A DNA stretch of 64,000 bases from an uncultured Coriobacteriaceae bacterium (GCA_902778135.1 CACYWP010000003.1:1-64000), one strand, 5' to 3'; counted from the first letter of the stretch, positions 18,851 to 27,140 are shown. Translations and numbers: made by a program. Notes: generated by a model not told the origin, from the letters alone.

Positions 18851-18869
18851 ACTTCACAGTTTGTGGAGT
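18851..18869. promoter_or_regulatory. Operator-like 19-mer shared with the 52605 site
   Basis: ACTTCACA-GT-TTGTGGAGT is a near-perfect inverted repeat and matches 17 of 19 bases of the site at 52605-52623. Both sites lie 3' of an Xre gene or remnant and about 60 bp before the next start codon (18933 and 52682). This suggests a binding site of the Xre family. Confidence 0.5.
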
Positions 18870-18932
18870 GGGACTGACCTCCCATGCGAGTAGATTCACA
18901 GCAGTGTCAATTACAGAGATTGGAGAACAGTC

Positions 18933-19283
18933 GTGGACATCAAGGTGAGGACAGTCAAGCGAAATCGAATCGGTCGGGACCTCGACCTGTCGGGAACGAA
19001 ACTCAGGGAGAGCGATGTCGAAATCCTCTATGATCTCGTCACCAACATCAATGACTTACTCGGGGAGACGCGCACAACCAGGGGGTCTTACACCGGCTTC
19101 AGCTCTGACGGAAAGTTCATACGCACTGAGTCCGATACCTACACCATCTGCCAGGACGATGGCGGCATCTTTGTGGATCACCACCACGAGTATCATGACG
19201 ACGATGGCGACTCCGGCTCCTATGACGAGCGTGTTGCTGACGGCAGGGGCATCATTAATCTACTCAGGACCGTTTTCAAATAG
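18933..19283 (+). CDS. Small cytosolic protein of unknown function
   Basis: A 116-residue acidic protein with no signal peptide, membrane helix or motif that I recognise. A histidine/aspartate-rich patch (DHHHEYHDDDGD) near residues 78-92 could bind metal. The start is GTG at 18933 with GGAGA upstream. It is the first of a run of small plus-strand genes (to 20201) and lies just after the shared Xre-type operator. Confidence 0.6.
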   Translation: MDIKVRTVKRNRIGRDLDLSGTKLRESDVEILYDLVTNINDLLGETRTTRGSYTGFSSDGKFIRTESDTYTICQDDGGIFVDHHHEYHDDDGDSGSYDERVADGRGIINLLRTVFK

Positions 19284-19304
19284 TCTTCAACGCACAGGAG
19301 ACAT

Positions 19305-19320
19305 GTTGTCATATGACAAC
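19305..19320. promoter_or_regulatory. Perfect 16-bp palindrome
   Basis: GTTGTCATATGACAAC is fully self-complementary, between the 116-residue protein gene and the small DUF1232-like gene (45 bp before its start). It may be an operator. Confidence 0.35.
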
Positions 19321-19364
19321 GCCCGATGGCTAGGGACCAACGAGCGGAAGGGAAGGGTTCACCA

Positions 19365-19502
19365 ATGGAGAACAACGGCTTCGATCCCATCAAGATCCTC
19401 TTCATCCTCAGCATCGCACTCTACGTCATATCACCCGTTGACGCCCTTCCCGGTCCCATCGACGACATCATCCTTCTGATGTACTGCTTCAGGAACAAGT
19501 AG
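19365..19502 (+). CDS. Tiny DUF1232/YkvA-like membrane protein
   Basis: A 45-residue protein: a short polar start, then ILFILSIALYVISPVDALPG and IDDIILLM. The SPVDALPGPIDD segment matches the core of the DUF1232 (YkvA) signature, here reduced to a single hairpin. GAAGGG lies 7 nt before the ATG. Normal family members are longer, so this is a minimal form. A strong GC hairpin follows. Confidence 0.6.
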   Translation: MENNGFDPIKILFILSIALYVISPVDALPGPIDDIILLMYCFRNK

Positions 19503-19523
19503 AGCGCTCGGCACAGACCCAAC

Positions 19524-19547
19524 CCCGGGGCGGGCTTCCGCCCCGGG
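19524..19547 (+). terminator. GC-rich stem-loop after the DUF1232-like gene
   Basis: CCCGGGGCGG (19524-19533) pairs perfectly with CCGCCCCGGG (19538-19547) over a GCTT loop. No T-run follows. It lies 22 bp after the stop codon. Confidence 0.55.
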
Positions 19548-19625
19548 CCCAGCGCTTGCACAAACGAAGCAACTAGGGTCCGAAGCACCACAACGAATCA
19601 ACCCAAAGAATCGAGGAGGACTAAC

Positions 19626-19949
19626 ATGTCACATTTCACGATTGCCATCGTTCTCGCCATCGTCGCAGTGTCATTCCTTCTGGGCCGTCTCTCGGTCAGA
19701 GTGGTGCGCGACAGGCACCTCGAGGGCAAGCGCGACGAGCTCATGGCCATCAAGGAGGGACTGATGGAAGTCTCAGACAACCTCACGCGGCGGGAGGAGG
19801 CGCTCCGCTCCAAGTGGCAAGCGATGGTCGTTAGCGCGAGCGAGATCTGTGCGCTCGCGAATGGCAGCGAGGGCACTTGGACCCCAGATGACGACCGCTT
19901 CCTCGACAGCTGGTCGTCTGCCGAAAGCGTTACCAAAGTCGAGGAGTAG
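19626..19949 (+). CDS. Membrane-anchored small protein
   Basis: A 107-residue protein with one N-terminal membrane helix (residues about 5-22, TIAIVLAIVAVSFLLG) followed by a basic, probably coiled-coil cytoplasmic part rich in Arg/Glu. GGAGG lies 6 nt before the ATG. Function unknown; it precedes a zinc-ribbon protein on the same strand. Confidence 0.65.
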   Translation: MSHFTIAIVLAIVAVSFLLGRLSVRVVRDRHLEGKRDELMAIKEGLMEVSDNLTRREEALRSKWQAMVVSASEICALANGSEGTWTPDDDRFLDSWSSAESVTKVEE

Positions 19950-20000
19950 CAACCTAACATGCAGGTAAGGCTCTCAAACGGAAGAGGAAGGAATAGTACG

Positions 20001-20201
20001 ATGGCTACTTGTTCAAGATGCGGCGACGAATTCAATGTCTCAACTGCCAGGCGGAGCATCGGTCAGAAGTACGGCGCGGGATCCTACGACGACTACTTTC
20101 CGGACGGCGACGTTTGCGAGGAATGCGCCGACCTCGAACTTGGCTCAGCAGAGGCCGAGGGGGCGGAGGTCATGGATCTGATGGATTGGGAGTGGGATTA
20201 G
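20001..20201 (+). CDS. Small zinc-ribbon-like protein
   Basis: A 66-residue protein with two CxxC pairs (CSRCG at the start and CEEC near residue 41), suggesting one bound zinc ion. The tail is acidic (EGAEVMDLMDWEWD). I chose ATG 20001, with AGGAAGG upstream, over an in-frame ATG at 19959. Function unknown. Confidence 0.6.
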   Translation: MATCSRCGDEFNVSTARRSIGQKYGAGSYDDYFPDGDVCEECADLELGSAEAEGAEVMDLMDWEWD

Positions 20202-20768
20202 CCAACTCACGATAACCCAGATGGTTCGGTCAGGCATGAGTGATTGCTCCTCAATCTAACCTGCGAGTGAGCGCGTATTCTCATCCTGCTGTGCGGTAGG
20301 GCGAGGCCCTGATTCAGTCCATAAGTGACTGAGTCGGGGCCTTGCGACACGAGGTTGAGATCGGTGCGCGATTGGAAGGCAATCAAGCGACCCGAAACAA
20401 AGTGCACGGCGTATGGTACATAATCTCGAGAAGATACGGTGGTGTATCTAATCGCAAGTCCAAAGTTCGCTATCGTCGGTCGCCAGACTGGGTAACTCGC
20501 GGAGTCTTGGCGTCGCAGGGACTAAAGCCGCGCTCACATAACCCAATCCTTATACCGATTCATGCCACAGGGACTTTGCGTGCAGGTACCTGTTGACATT
20601 GCCAATTCCCGTGTCGCTCTATAACTGTTGCTGCTCCAGACGCAAATATCGAAGAGTACGGTTACCAGCGCAATGCTCCCGATTAGCGCTTGCATTGAAT
20701 TTCTCAAAACAAACGTCTGATAGCATTAATGATTACTAAAGCATTCCCCGGTCGTAATGGAGACACAC
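20202..20768. other. Gene-free 567-bp stretch with a long hairpin
   Basis: No convincing gene. The main structure is a 16-bp stem: AGGCCCTGATTCAGTC (20304-20319) with GACTGAGTCGGGGCCT (20327-20342), two G-T pairs and a 7-nt loop, about 100 bp after the zinc-ribbon gene. It could be a terminator or part of a small RNA. The stretch then becomes AT-richer towards the next start, and presumably holds its promoter; a TTGACA hexamer is at 20593-20598, but the nearest -10 is too far. Confidence 0.4.
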
Positions 20769-22808
20769 ATGGAGTTCCAGCACGTATTGCCTATGGACGT
20801 CGATGGGGCGACTCTCTTCGGACTCGACCTCGACATACTTCACTCCAATGTAATTGACTCCGATGGCCTCAGACAGTGGGCAGATACGCTCGCTGACACG
20901 TTTGCTTTTCTCGATAAGAAGCTGAAAAACGATGCCGCAACGACATTTCGCAATGCCTTTTTCTCGGAGCTTCAAGCCTTTTGCCTGTTAATAGCCACTG
21001 CCGACGGCCCTCTGACCGATAACATGCTGGCAGCAGTAAACCACCTCGTTGGAGACCGAGTCATTAGCTCCAATGATGCCGAACGGATACTGGACGATAT
21101 AGGCAACAGCGTGTGGCTGCAGGAATACCCATTAACATTTATGGTGCTCGTTCGCCACGCGTCCCAAGGCAAGGACATTGTTTCCGCTGGCGAGATTTAC
21201 TACTTCTACCATCAGGTGGCAAGGTTCATATACTCCATTGAGCACAATGATGACTTTGACGAAAACAGTGTGGCACGCGGCTACATTACCGCCTACAAGA
21301 AGTACGTGGAACGCGTGAGCGTACTTGGTTTTGAACTGCCACCAGAAGACCAGCGAAGCATCAGGGACGTTTGCGGAGAATGGACAAATCTGATGCGGAT
21401 AGAGCGCGGCCAGCTAACACGAGACATGATTGGTACATGGGAAGGGGTCTCCGGTGACGTTTTGTCTATTGGCGATTTCACGCGCATTGCTCTCTGGGGT
21501 GATGGCAGGGGCCGCATGGGCGTGCGAAGGCTCGAATGGGTAGTCAGCACCCTGCCAGACTCGAACGTGCAGGCAGCAGCCATTCAGGTTGACGGAATCA
21601 ATGCAATCATCATCATGCTGCCACTCGGCCCAGACAGAGTGGTAGCCACGGTGTATTCCGATAACGAGTTACTAGATCTCAAGTCCGCCATCTATCAACG
21701 CGATTTGCAGAATGCTTCGCCGAACTCTCCCACAGCGAGTAGAGCCGTTGTCAGAACGGCTCCAAAAGAATCAACCCTTGTGCAACCGCATGCTACGTCT
21801 AGCTATACGGGAACACCGCAAGTGAAGCTGCCTTGGCAGCTCATTGCGCTGTCCATATTAGTATTCGGTTCTGTAATTCACGGTATTGCGACCAAACCTG
21901 CCAAAACATATGAACGAGCATCGGGATACTACGAGTCGGGGCAATACGAATTGGCAGCAAGCGCCTTTGAGGAGCTTGGGAACTATGAGGACTCCGACGC
22001 AATGTTGCAGAAAGCCCTCGAAGGAGTCGCGGCAAAGGAAGCCGAGGAAAACGCCGGAGAGAATCCCGACGCCTGGGAGGCAGCAGCTCAGGCATACGAG
22101 AAGCTTGACAACGAGAAAGGCGAGACCGAGGCCCAGGACTGTCGCAACCATGCAGCTTATTACAAAGGAAAAAAGCTGATGGCTGACGGCAAGTGGAAGA
22201 AGGCCAAGAAGGCCTTTGGCAAAATCACAGTCAAGAACTTCGAGGATGTTCCTAGTCTTATTAACGAATGTGATACGCACGTCACCTACGAAGAGGCCGA
22301 GTCGCTCCTTGCAGATGGCAGCTACTATGAGGCATACGTCAAGTTCAACTCGATAGAAGACAGCACGGTTGAGGGGTTGCCAGACCTGTCTGAGCGTGCT
22401 CAGGCATGCATTCAGGACATCCCCGAGACTGGCGTGATGTACACAGATCCAAATTACATGTCCACCGCCGTACCGCTCACGATTAAGAATGAAGATGTAA
22501 ACACGTACTACAAAATCTACGACGGCGAAACCTCAACCTTAGTTATGGCAATCTTCATCCGGCCAAGCGAATCAATCGACGTTAGCTTGCCTTCTGGAGA
22601 GTACCGAATGAATGAAGCCCATGGGAAGCATTGGTTTGGCGAGAAAGATATGTTTGGTGACGAGGGAGGCTACTATCACTGCCTCTTTAGTGGCAACGAG
22701 CTTGCGGAGCTTGAGTGGGGCTACAGCTATACAATCTCGACCAGCTATGGCTACCCAATCGGAGGAAGCACGATCAACAGCGAGGAAATTGACAAGGATT
22801 CGTTCTAG
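20769..22808 (+). CDS. Single-pass membrane protein with TerB-like N-terminus and TPR-like repeats
   Basis: A 679-residue protein. The N-terminal 200 residues are helical, with a segment (FCLLIATADGPLTDN) that loosely recalls TerB-like domains. One membrane helix lies near residues 355-375 (LPWQLIALSILVFGSVIHGIA). Next come about 180 residues of TPR-like helical hairpins (YYESGQYELAASAFEELGNY and similar), then a beta-rich C-terminal domain with many aromatic residues. So about half the protein is likely extracytoplasmic. ATG 20769 has GGAG six nucleotides upstream; ATG 20757 is an alternative. Function unknown. Confidence 0.7.
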   Translation: MEFQHVLPMDVDGATLFGLDLDILHSNVIDSDGLRQWADTLADTFAFLDKKLKNDAATTFRNAFFSELQAFCLLIATADGPLTDNMLAAVNHLVGDRVISSNDAERILDDIGNSVWLQEYPLTFMVLVRHASQGKDIVSAGEIYYFYHQVARFIYSIEHNDDFDENSVARGYITAYKKYVERVSVLGFELPPEDQRSIRDVCGEWTNLMRIERGQLTRDMIGTWEGVSGDVLSIGDFTRIALWGDGRGRMGVRRLEWVVSTLPDSNVQAAAIQVDGINAIIIMLPLGPDRVVATVYSDNELLDLKSAIYQRDLQNASPNSPTASRAVVRTAPKESTLVQPHATSSYTGTPQVKLPWQLIALSILVFGSVIHGIATKPAKTYERASGYYESGQYELAASAFEELGNYEDSDAMLQKALEGVAAKEAEENAGENPDAWEAAAQAYEKLDNEKGETEAQDCRNHAAYYKGKKLMADGKWKKAKKAFGKITVKNFEDVPSLINECDTHVTYEEAESLLADGSYYEAYVKFNSIEDSTVEGLPDLSERAQACIQDIPETGVMYTDPNYMSTAVPLTIKNEDVNTYYKIYDGETSTLVMAIFIRPSESIDVSLPSGEYRMNEAHGKHWFGEKDMFGDEGGYYHCLFSGNELAELEWGYSYTISTSYGYPIGGSTINSEEIDKDSF

Positions 22809-22830
22809 TTTATCGGTCTGCCTAGAACGA
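22800..22830 (+). terminator. Stem-loop across the stop of the TPR-like gene
   Basis: TCGTTCTAG (22800-22808) pairs with CTAGAACGA (22822-22830). The stem is AT-rich and lacks a T-run, so terminator function is doubtful. Confidence 0.35.
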
Positions 22831-23048
22831 CGATTTCACACAAACTGGCTGTTACATGCAAAAGCGCCGGAGCTGGCTCCCGTGGCCTCACGGGCGATGG
22901 GCATGTCGTACCTCCGTGATGATGAGGATTTCCCATGTGAGCGTGGGGAAAACCGTTTTGTGATGTTGGGGACTTTCAGGCTACGTCAGACAGTTCAACG
23001 CTGGCAAACGTTGGCTACGAGGTCCCTTGCCGCCCTACGTGCGGCGGA

Positions 23049-23065
23049 CGCCCCGGGAGGGGGCG
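23049..23065 (-). terminator. Short hairpin after the toxin gene
   Basis: CGCCCC-N5-GGGGCG lies 11 bp beyond the stop of the Doc toxin gene on the minus strand. It is GC-only and has no T-run. Confidence 0.4.
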
Positions 23066-23075
23066 AGGCCCGGCG

Positions 23076-23462
23076 CTAGAGGTTGCGGGAAACCCACCCG
23101 ACGAGCTCCTCGTAGGATACCGTCCCGGCCGCGACACCGAGCATGGTCTCGAGCAGCTCATCAGCCCTCGGCTTGAATGAGAACCCGTTGATGCGCAGGA
23201 AGGCGCCCATGCAGGCGGTGGCAGCGCGCTTGTTGCCGTCGAGGAAGGGGTGGTTCCTCGCGACCCCGTAGGCATAGCGTGCGGCCTTCTCGGCGATTGT
23301 CGGGTAGAGCTCGACGCCTCCGAACGTCTGGAACGGCTGCGCCAGAGCAGACTCGAGGAGGCCCTCGTCGCGGAGGCCGGGCAGCCCGCCGAAGCGCTCC
23401 AGCGACGTCTCGTGTATCGCGAGGGCCTCCTCCAGCGTGAGCGCCCTCACGCGCGCGCTCAC
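23076..23462 (-). CDS. doc: Doc-type (Fic fold) toxin
   Basis: A 128-residue protein of Doc length with the Fic active-site motif HPFLDGNKR (H71-R79) and the usual second helix TLEEALAIH. Doc toxins phosphorylate elongation factor Tu and stop translation. The start is GTG at 23462, overlapping the antitoxin stop (GTGA), with GAGGAGC upstream; an open frame running further upstream only reads through the antitoxin gene. Second gene of a phd/doc operon beside the integrase, where it may stabilise the element. Confidence 0.92.
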   Translation of the reverse strand: MSARVRALTLEEALAIHETSLERFGGLPGLRDEGLLESALAQPFQTFGGVELYPTIAEKAARYAYGVARNHPFLDGNKRAATACMGAFLRINGFSFKPRADELLETMLGVAAGTVSYEELVGWVSRNL

Positions 23463-23662
23463 TTGGCGAGCTCCTCGAAGACCTGGGCGTACTCGTCCAT
23501 GAAGTCCACGGCCACGTCGACGGCGTCGCGCTCGACCGGGGCGATGACCACCCACGGCTTGTTGTTGCGCAGCACCGTGACGGGCGTCCCCGTCCTGTTG
23601 ACCTCGGCGGTAACGCGCGAGAAGTTGGCCTTTGCCTCGGCGAGCCCGATCGTCACGGCCAT
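23459..23662 (-). CDS. phd: Phd-type antitoxin
   Basis: A 67-residue protein with the Phd/YefM N-terminal dimer fold: IGLAEAKANFSRV, then GTPVTVLRNNKPWVVIAP. The C-terminal helix (VDVAVDFMDEYAQVFEELAK) should block the toxin. GGAGG lies 6 nt before the ATG. It is the first gene of the operon and probably represses its own promoter. Confidence 0.92.
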   Translation of the reverse strand: MAVTIGLAEAKANFSRVTAEVNRTGTPVTVLRNNKPWVVIAPVERDAVDVAVDFMDEYAQVFEELAK

Positions 23663-23698
23663 GCGGCACCTCCATAGTTAGTCTGAATTCTGGTCAGT

Positions 23699-23704
23699 AT
23701 TATA
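23699..23704 (-). promoter_or_regulatory. Probable -10 box of the phd/doc operon
   Basis: Read on the minus strand, 23704-23699 is TATAAT, 37 nt before the antitoxin start. GAATTC with near-symmetric flanks between the two may be part of the operator. No good -35 is seen. Confidence 0.45.
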
Positions 23705-23775
23705 CCCACTCTCGACAGGAGGAAGGAGATGGAGGGCCTCGCCGACCTCGGCGGCCTGCGCCGGGACAGCCCCGC

Positions 23776-24996
23776 TCAGTGTCGCCCCGCGTCTGCGTAT
23801 GCCTCTATCTCTCGCTTGCTGAGTCTCCTGCCGACGACATCGTCGATGGTTGCCGCAGCGGCACGCTTCGAGTTAGGGTCGGCGCTGGCGTAGATGTTGA
23901 GCGTCATGGCGGCGTTCGAGTGGCCGAGGATCGAGCTGACGGTCTTCACGTCCACACCCTCGGCGATGGCGTAGGTCGCGAAGGTGTGGCGCAGGTCGTG
24001 GGAGGTCGGGCGCTTCCCCTGCGTGCCGACGAGCCCCATGGAGTCTGAGAGGGTCCTCCAGCCCTTCGAGACCATGGCCGGCGACATGAACGAGCCGTCG
24101 ACGCCCCCGAGGACGTAGAGGCCCGCCATGCGGTCCTCCGTTGGCGCGAGGCCGGCCACGACGAGCTCCGTCGACTGGGCCGCATTGCGCTTCCTGAGTG
24201 CGTCCGCCAGGGCCGAGGCCATCGGCACGTCGCGGATCGAACCCCTCGTCTTGGGCTGCTTCACGTAGTTGGTCCCGTTGTAGCGCGCGATCGAGCGCCT
24301 CACCCAGATGGTGCGCGTCTCGAAGCTCACGTCGGACCACCTGAGCCCGCAGATCTCGCCCTCGCGCATGCCGGTGGAGATCGCTATGAATACCGCGAGG
24401 TTGAAGGGCGTGCTCGACGCGGCATCGAGGTAGGTCAGCGGCGCGCGGCGCTGCGAGTCCGCGAGCGCGTTGGGCAGCGGCGCGTCGAGCTTCGGCGGCC
24501 TCACCGCGGCCATGGGGTTCTTGCTCAGCAGATCGGTGTTCACCGCGTGCCTCAGGGCGCTCTTGAGCAGGTTATGGACCTTCCTGACCGACGACGCAGA
24601 GAGCCCGTCCGCGATCATCATCGCCTCCCAGGCCTGCACCTGGTCGGCCTTCAGCTGTTTGAGCCTGACGTTGCCTATCCCGTCCCTGATGTGCTTGAGC
24701 AGGTACCCATAGATGCTCACCGTGGAGCGCTCGAGTGCGCGCACGTCCTCGAGCGACTTGATGTAGGACTCCACGTACTCGTAGACGGTCATGGACTCGC
24801 GGGACTCCCACTCCAGCCGCTCGTGCTCCTGCTCGAGCTTGAGGCGGACCTCGAGCAGCTCCCGCTTGGCCTCGGCCTTCCCCTTGGCCTCGAGCGTGCG
24901 CACCGTCTGGCGCCACTCGCCGTCGGAGTCCTTGTACTTGAACACCCCGCGGAAGGGCGGCTTCTTTCCTCTCAGGAAGGCGGTCTTGTAGTGCAT
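23776..24996 (-). CDS. Tyrosine site-specific integrase
   Basis: A 406-residue phage-type integrase. The N-terminus has an AP2-like arm-binding region (FKYKDSDGEWRQTVRTLEAKG), then a SAM-like core-binding domain (about 65-160), then the catalytic domain with STGMREGEICGLRW (Arg), HDLRHTFATYA (His-x-x-Arg), LGHSN (His) and the nucleophile tyrosine in LNIYASADP. All catalytic residues are present, so it should be active. It lies 175 bp from a tRNA 3' fragment, the likely attachment site. AAGGGGAAGGGG precedes the ATG. Confidence 0.95.
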   Translation of the reverse strand: MHYKTAFLRGKKPPFRGVFKYKDSDGEWRQTVRTLEAKGKAEAKRELLEVRLKLEQEHERLEWESRESMTVYEYVESYIKSLEDVRALERSTVSIYGYLLKHIRDGIGNVRLKQLKADQVQAWEAMMIADGLSASSVRKVHNLLKSALRHAVNTDLLSKNPMAAVRPPKLDAPLPNALADSQRRAPLTYLDAASSTPFNLAVFIAISTGMREGEICGLRWSDVSFETRTIWVRRSIARYNGTNYVKQPKTRGSIRDVPMASALADALRKRNAAQSTELVVAGLAPTEDRMAGLYVLGGVDGSFMSPAMVSKGWRTLSDSMGLVGTQGKRPTSHDLRHTFATYAIAEGVDVKTVSSILGHSNAAMTLNIYASADPNSKRAAAATIDDVVGRRLSKREIEAYADAGRH

Positions 24997-25170
24997 GCGA
25001 GCCCCTTCCCCTTACACCAAACGTGCACCAAATCGCTTGGTGCACGTGCACCAAAGTTGCGATTTCTCGTTGTCACTCAATGGCGAAGGATAGCGTCGAT
25101 GACCCGTCTGATCTGGCGATTTCTGCGAGCGTGTTCCACGCTGGCGAGAAAGTTTACGCAAATGAGCCTT

Positions 25171-25215
25171 CTGACACGGAAGAGGTCACAAGTTCAAATC
25201 TTGTAACGCCCACCA
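25171..25215 (+). other. tRNA 3' half (probable tRNA-Val(GAC)), attachment-site remnant
   Basis: From CTGACACGGAAG onward the sequence matches a tRNA from the anticodon loop to the end: anticodon probably GAC, 3' side of the anticodon stem, variable loop AGGTC, T arm ACAAG-TTCAAAT-CTTGT (25188-25204), acceptor strand AACGCCC (25205-25211), discriminator A and CCA. The 5' half is missing, so this is not a working tRNA. A break at the anticodon loop is typical of tyrosine-integrase crossover. The native terminator follows at once. Confidence 0.7.
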
Positions 25216-25223
25216 CGAAAGGT

Positions 25224-25262
25224 GCAGGTAGATGGCATAAACCTTCTACCTGCTTTTGTTTA
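25224..25262 (+). terminator. Intrinsic terminator of the disrupted tRNA gene
   Basis: GCAGGTAGA (25224-25232) pairs with TCTACCTGC (25245-25253), followed by TTTTGTTT. A classic Rho-independent terminator nine bases after the tRNA 3' end. Confidence 0.8.
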
Positions 25263-25498
25263 GGACACTAAACGGGACACCAAATAGGACACCAAAAACG
25301 GGAGTCTCGTCAAAAGTCGGGTGTTTTCTCTTTCGGCCGGTTACCTGGCCAAACAATCGACAGGTCGAATCACAAAACCCTAAAGCCGGAGCTTTGGTGT
25401 CCACGTTGGGCTTTGTGTCCTGTGTTGTGTCCTTAGGGACGGACCATGGTGTCCGGGAAGTCGCCGCTCCGTCTTGACGGCGCCGATTATGCAGCTTA

Positions 25499-25523
25499 AC
25501 CTGTATTAGTAATTATTACAGGT
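25499..25523. promoter_or_regulatory. Inverted repeat, probable operator of the Rrf2 regulator
   Basis: ACCTGTA-N11-TACAGGT is a perfect inverted repeat 17 bp before the Rrf2 gene start. A TTGACG hexamer (25474-25479) upstream could be its -35. Rrf2 proteins usually control their own operon from such a site. Confidence 0.6.
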
Positions 25524-25540
25524 ATGCGAAAGGGGCAGCG

Positions 25541-26002
25541 GTGAACGACACGCGGTTCTCGTCGGCGGTGCACCTGCTCATACTCGTGTCGGAGGCCGAG
25601 TCGCCCATGTCCTCCACGCAGATGGCCGAGAGCATCGGGGCTAACCCGAGTTGGGTGCGCAAACTCGCGACGTCCCTGCGCGAGGCGGGCATCATAACGA
25701 GTCGTCCCGGACGGGCCGGCTTCAAGCTAGCTGTCCCGGCAGGTGAGCTCACGCTGCTCGACGTGTACCGGGCGGCATGCGGGCAGCAGACGGTGCGCGT
25801 GTTCGAGGCGCACCGCAACCCCAGCGACGCCTGCATCGTGGGCCGCCACATACGGCCCGTCGTCGAGGCGCTGTTCGCGGACGTGGACGAGGCCGCCACG
25901 CGCGCGTTACGGGAGAAGACCCTGGCGGATTGCATAAGGCTCCTGCGCGAGGACGTGGACAGGACGGGCGATAAATACGCCCGAGAAGGAGGAGCCAGAT
26001 GA
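25541..26002 (+). CDS. Rrf2-family transcriptional regulator
   Basis: A 153-residue winged-helix protein: FSSAVHLLILV start, HTH region STQMAESIGANPSWVRKLATSL and wing GRAGFKLAVPAGELTLLDVYRA, all typical of Rrf2/YwnA. It lacks the three-cysteine cluster of FeS-binding members such as IscR; only two scattered cysteines are present. GTG start with AAAGGGG upstream. Overlaps the oxidoreductase gene (ATGA), so it probably controls it in response to a redox or electrophile signal. Confidence 0.92.
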   Translation: MNDTRFSSAVHLLILVSEAESPMSSTQMAESIGANPSWVRKLATSLREAGIITSRPGRAGFKLAVPAGELTLLDVYRAACGQQTVRVFEAHRNPSDACIVGRHIRPVVEALFADVDEAATRALREKTLADCIRLLREDVDRTGDKYAREGGAR

Positions 26003-27000
26003 AGGCAGCAGTGCTGACCGGCTACGACAAGAACGGGCGCGCCCTCGAACTGCGCGAGCTTCCCGTGCCCGAGCTGGCGCCGGGCGAGGTGCTGGTGCGC
26101 GTCCATGCGGCGGGCGTAAACCCACTCGACAACATGGTCGTGCGTGGTGAGGTGAAGCTCATCGTGCCGTACCGGTTTCCGCTCGTGATGGGCAACGAGC
26201 TCGTGGGCACGGTCGAAGCGCTGGGCGATGGCGCCAGGCGCTTCGCCTTGGGCGATCGCGTGTACGGGCGCATGCCGCTCGCCAAGATCGGGGCATTTGC
26301 CGAGTACGCGGCCGTGGGCGAGACAGCGCTCGCCAAGGTGCCCGAGTACCTCTCCGACGAGGAGGCCGCCTGCGTGCCGCTCACCGCGCTCACCGCCTTG
26401 CAGTCCCTCGAGCTCATGGGCGCCAAGGCCGGCGACTCCATCTTCATCTCTGGCGGCACGGGAAGCCTCGGGGCCATGGCGGTGCCCATAGCGGCCGTCA
26501 TGGGGCTCGAGGTGGCCACCAACGGCAACGGCTCGTCCGAGGACCGCATGCGGGCGCTTGGCGCCTCCACGTTCATCGACTACCGCAAGCAGGACTACGT
26601 CGAGGTGCTGAGCGACGTCGACCACGTGCTTGACACCTTGGGCGACCGCGAGCTCGAGCGCGAGTTCTCGGTGCTCAGGCCCGGCGGCACGCTCGTCTCG
26701 CTGCGCGGCATGCCCAACGGCGAGTTCGCGCGGCGCTCCGGCTTCCCGCTATGGAAGCGCCTGGCGTTCGGCATGGTCGGGCGCACGTACGACAAGATGG
26801 CAGCGAAGCGAGGACAACGGCACCGCTTCGTCTTCGTGCACGAGGACGGCGCGGGGCTCGGGAAGCTGCCTGAGCTGCTGGGAGGCCGCAAGATCGAGGC
26901 ATCCGTCGATAAGGTCTTCCCGCTCGACGAGGTCAACTCCGCCATGGAGAAGGTAGCCGCAGGCGGGTCCAAGGGCAAGACGATCCTCAGGGTTTGCTAG
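25999..27000 (+). CDS. NADP-dependent quinone-oxidoreductase-type dehydrogenase
   Basis: A 333-residue zinc-free medium-chain reductase (QOR type): GroES-like start MKAAVLTGYDKNGRALELRELPVP, VHAAGVNPLDNMVVRGE, and the nucleotide-binding GGTGSLGAMAVPIA near residue 152. The cysteine and histidine zinc ligands of alcohol dehydrogenases are absent. It probably reduces quinones or reactive enones with NADPH. The start overlaps the stop of the Rrf2 gene and has GGAGGAG upstream. Confidence 0.92.
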   Translation: MKAAVLTGYDKNGRALELRELPVPELAPGEVLVRVHAAGVNPLDNMVVRGEVKLIVPYRFPLVMGNELVGTVEALGDGARRFALGDRVYGRMPLAKIGAFAEYAAVGETALAKVPEYLSDEEAACVPLTALTALQSLELMGAKAGDSIFISGGTGSLGAMAVPIAAVMGLEVATNGNGSSEDRMRALGASTFIDYRKQDYVEVLSDVDHVLDTLGDRELEREFSVLRPGGTLVSLRGMPNGEFARRSGFPLWKRLAFGMVGRTYDKMAAKRGQRHRFVFVHEDGAGLGKLPELLGGRKIEASVDKVFPLDEVNSAMEKVAAGGSKGKTILRVC

Positions 27001-27102
27001 AGGGAAGTCGCGCTGGCGAGGAAGAGGTCTGACCACTGGTCGTGTTTACAGACTGCATGTTCGGTTAGCCCTCGTCTAGCCTTGTTCTACCTGCAGAAAC
27101 AA

Positions 27103-27140
27103 CCCACTCACAGTTGGTCGCCGACAACTGTGAGGGTGGG
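27103..27140. terminator. Bidirectional stem-loop between convergent genes
   Basis: CTCACAGTTG (27107-27116) pairs with CAACTGTGAG (27125-27134), and CCCA/GTGGG extends it. It lies between the oxidoreductase (plus) and the DUF285 gene (minus), both ending towards it. Confidence 0.6.

Noticed and set aside
20593-20625. Promoter TTGACA...TATAAC before the TPR-like gene
   Set aside because: Both hexamers are good, but the spacing is 21 bp, too long for a normal sigma-70 promoter.
25081-25215. Complete tRNA gene
   Set aside because: Only the 3' half from the anticodon loop onward fits a tRNA; the bases upstream do not form acceptor or D arms.
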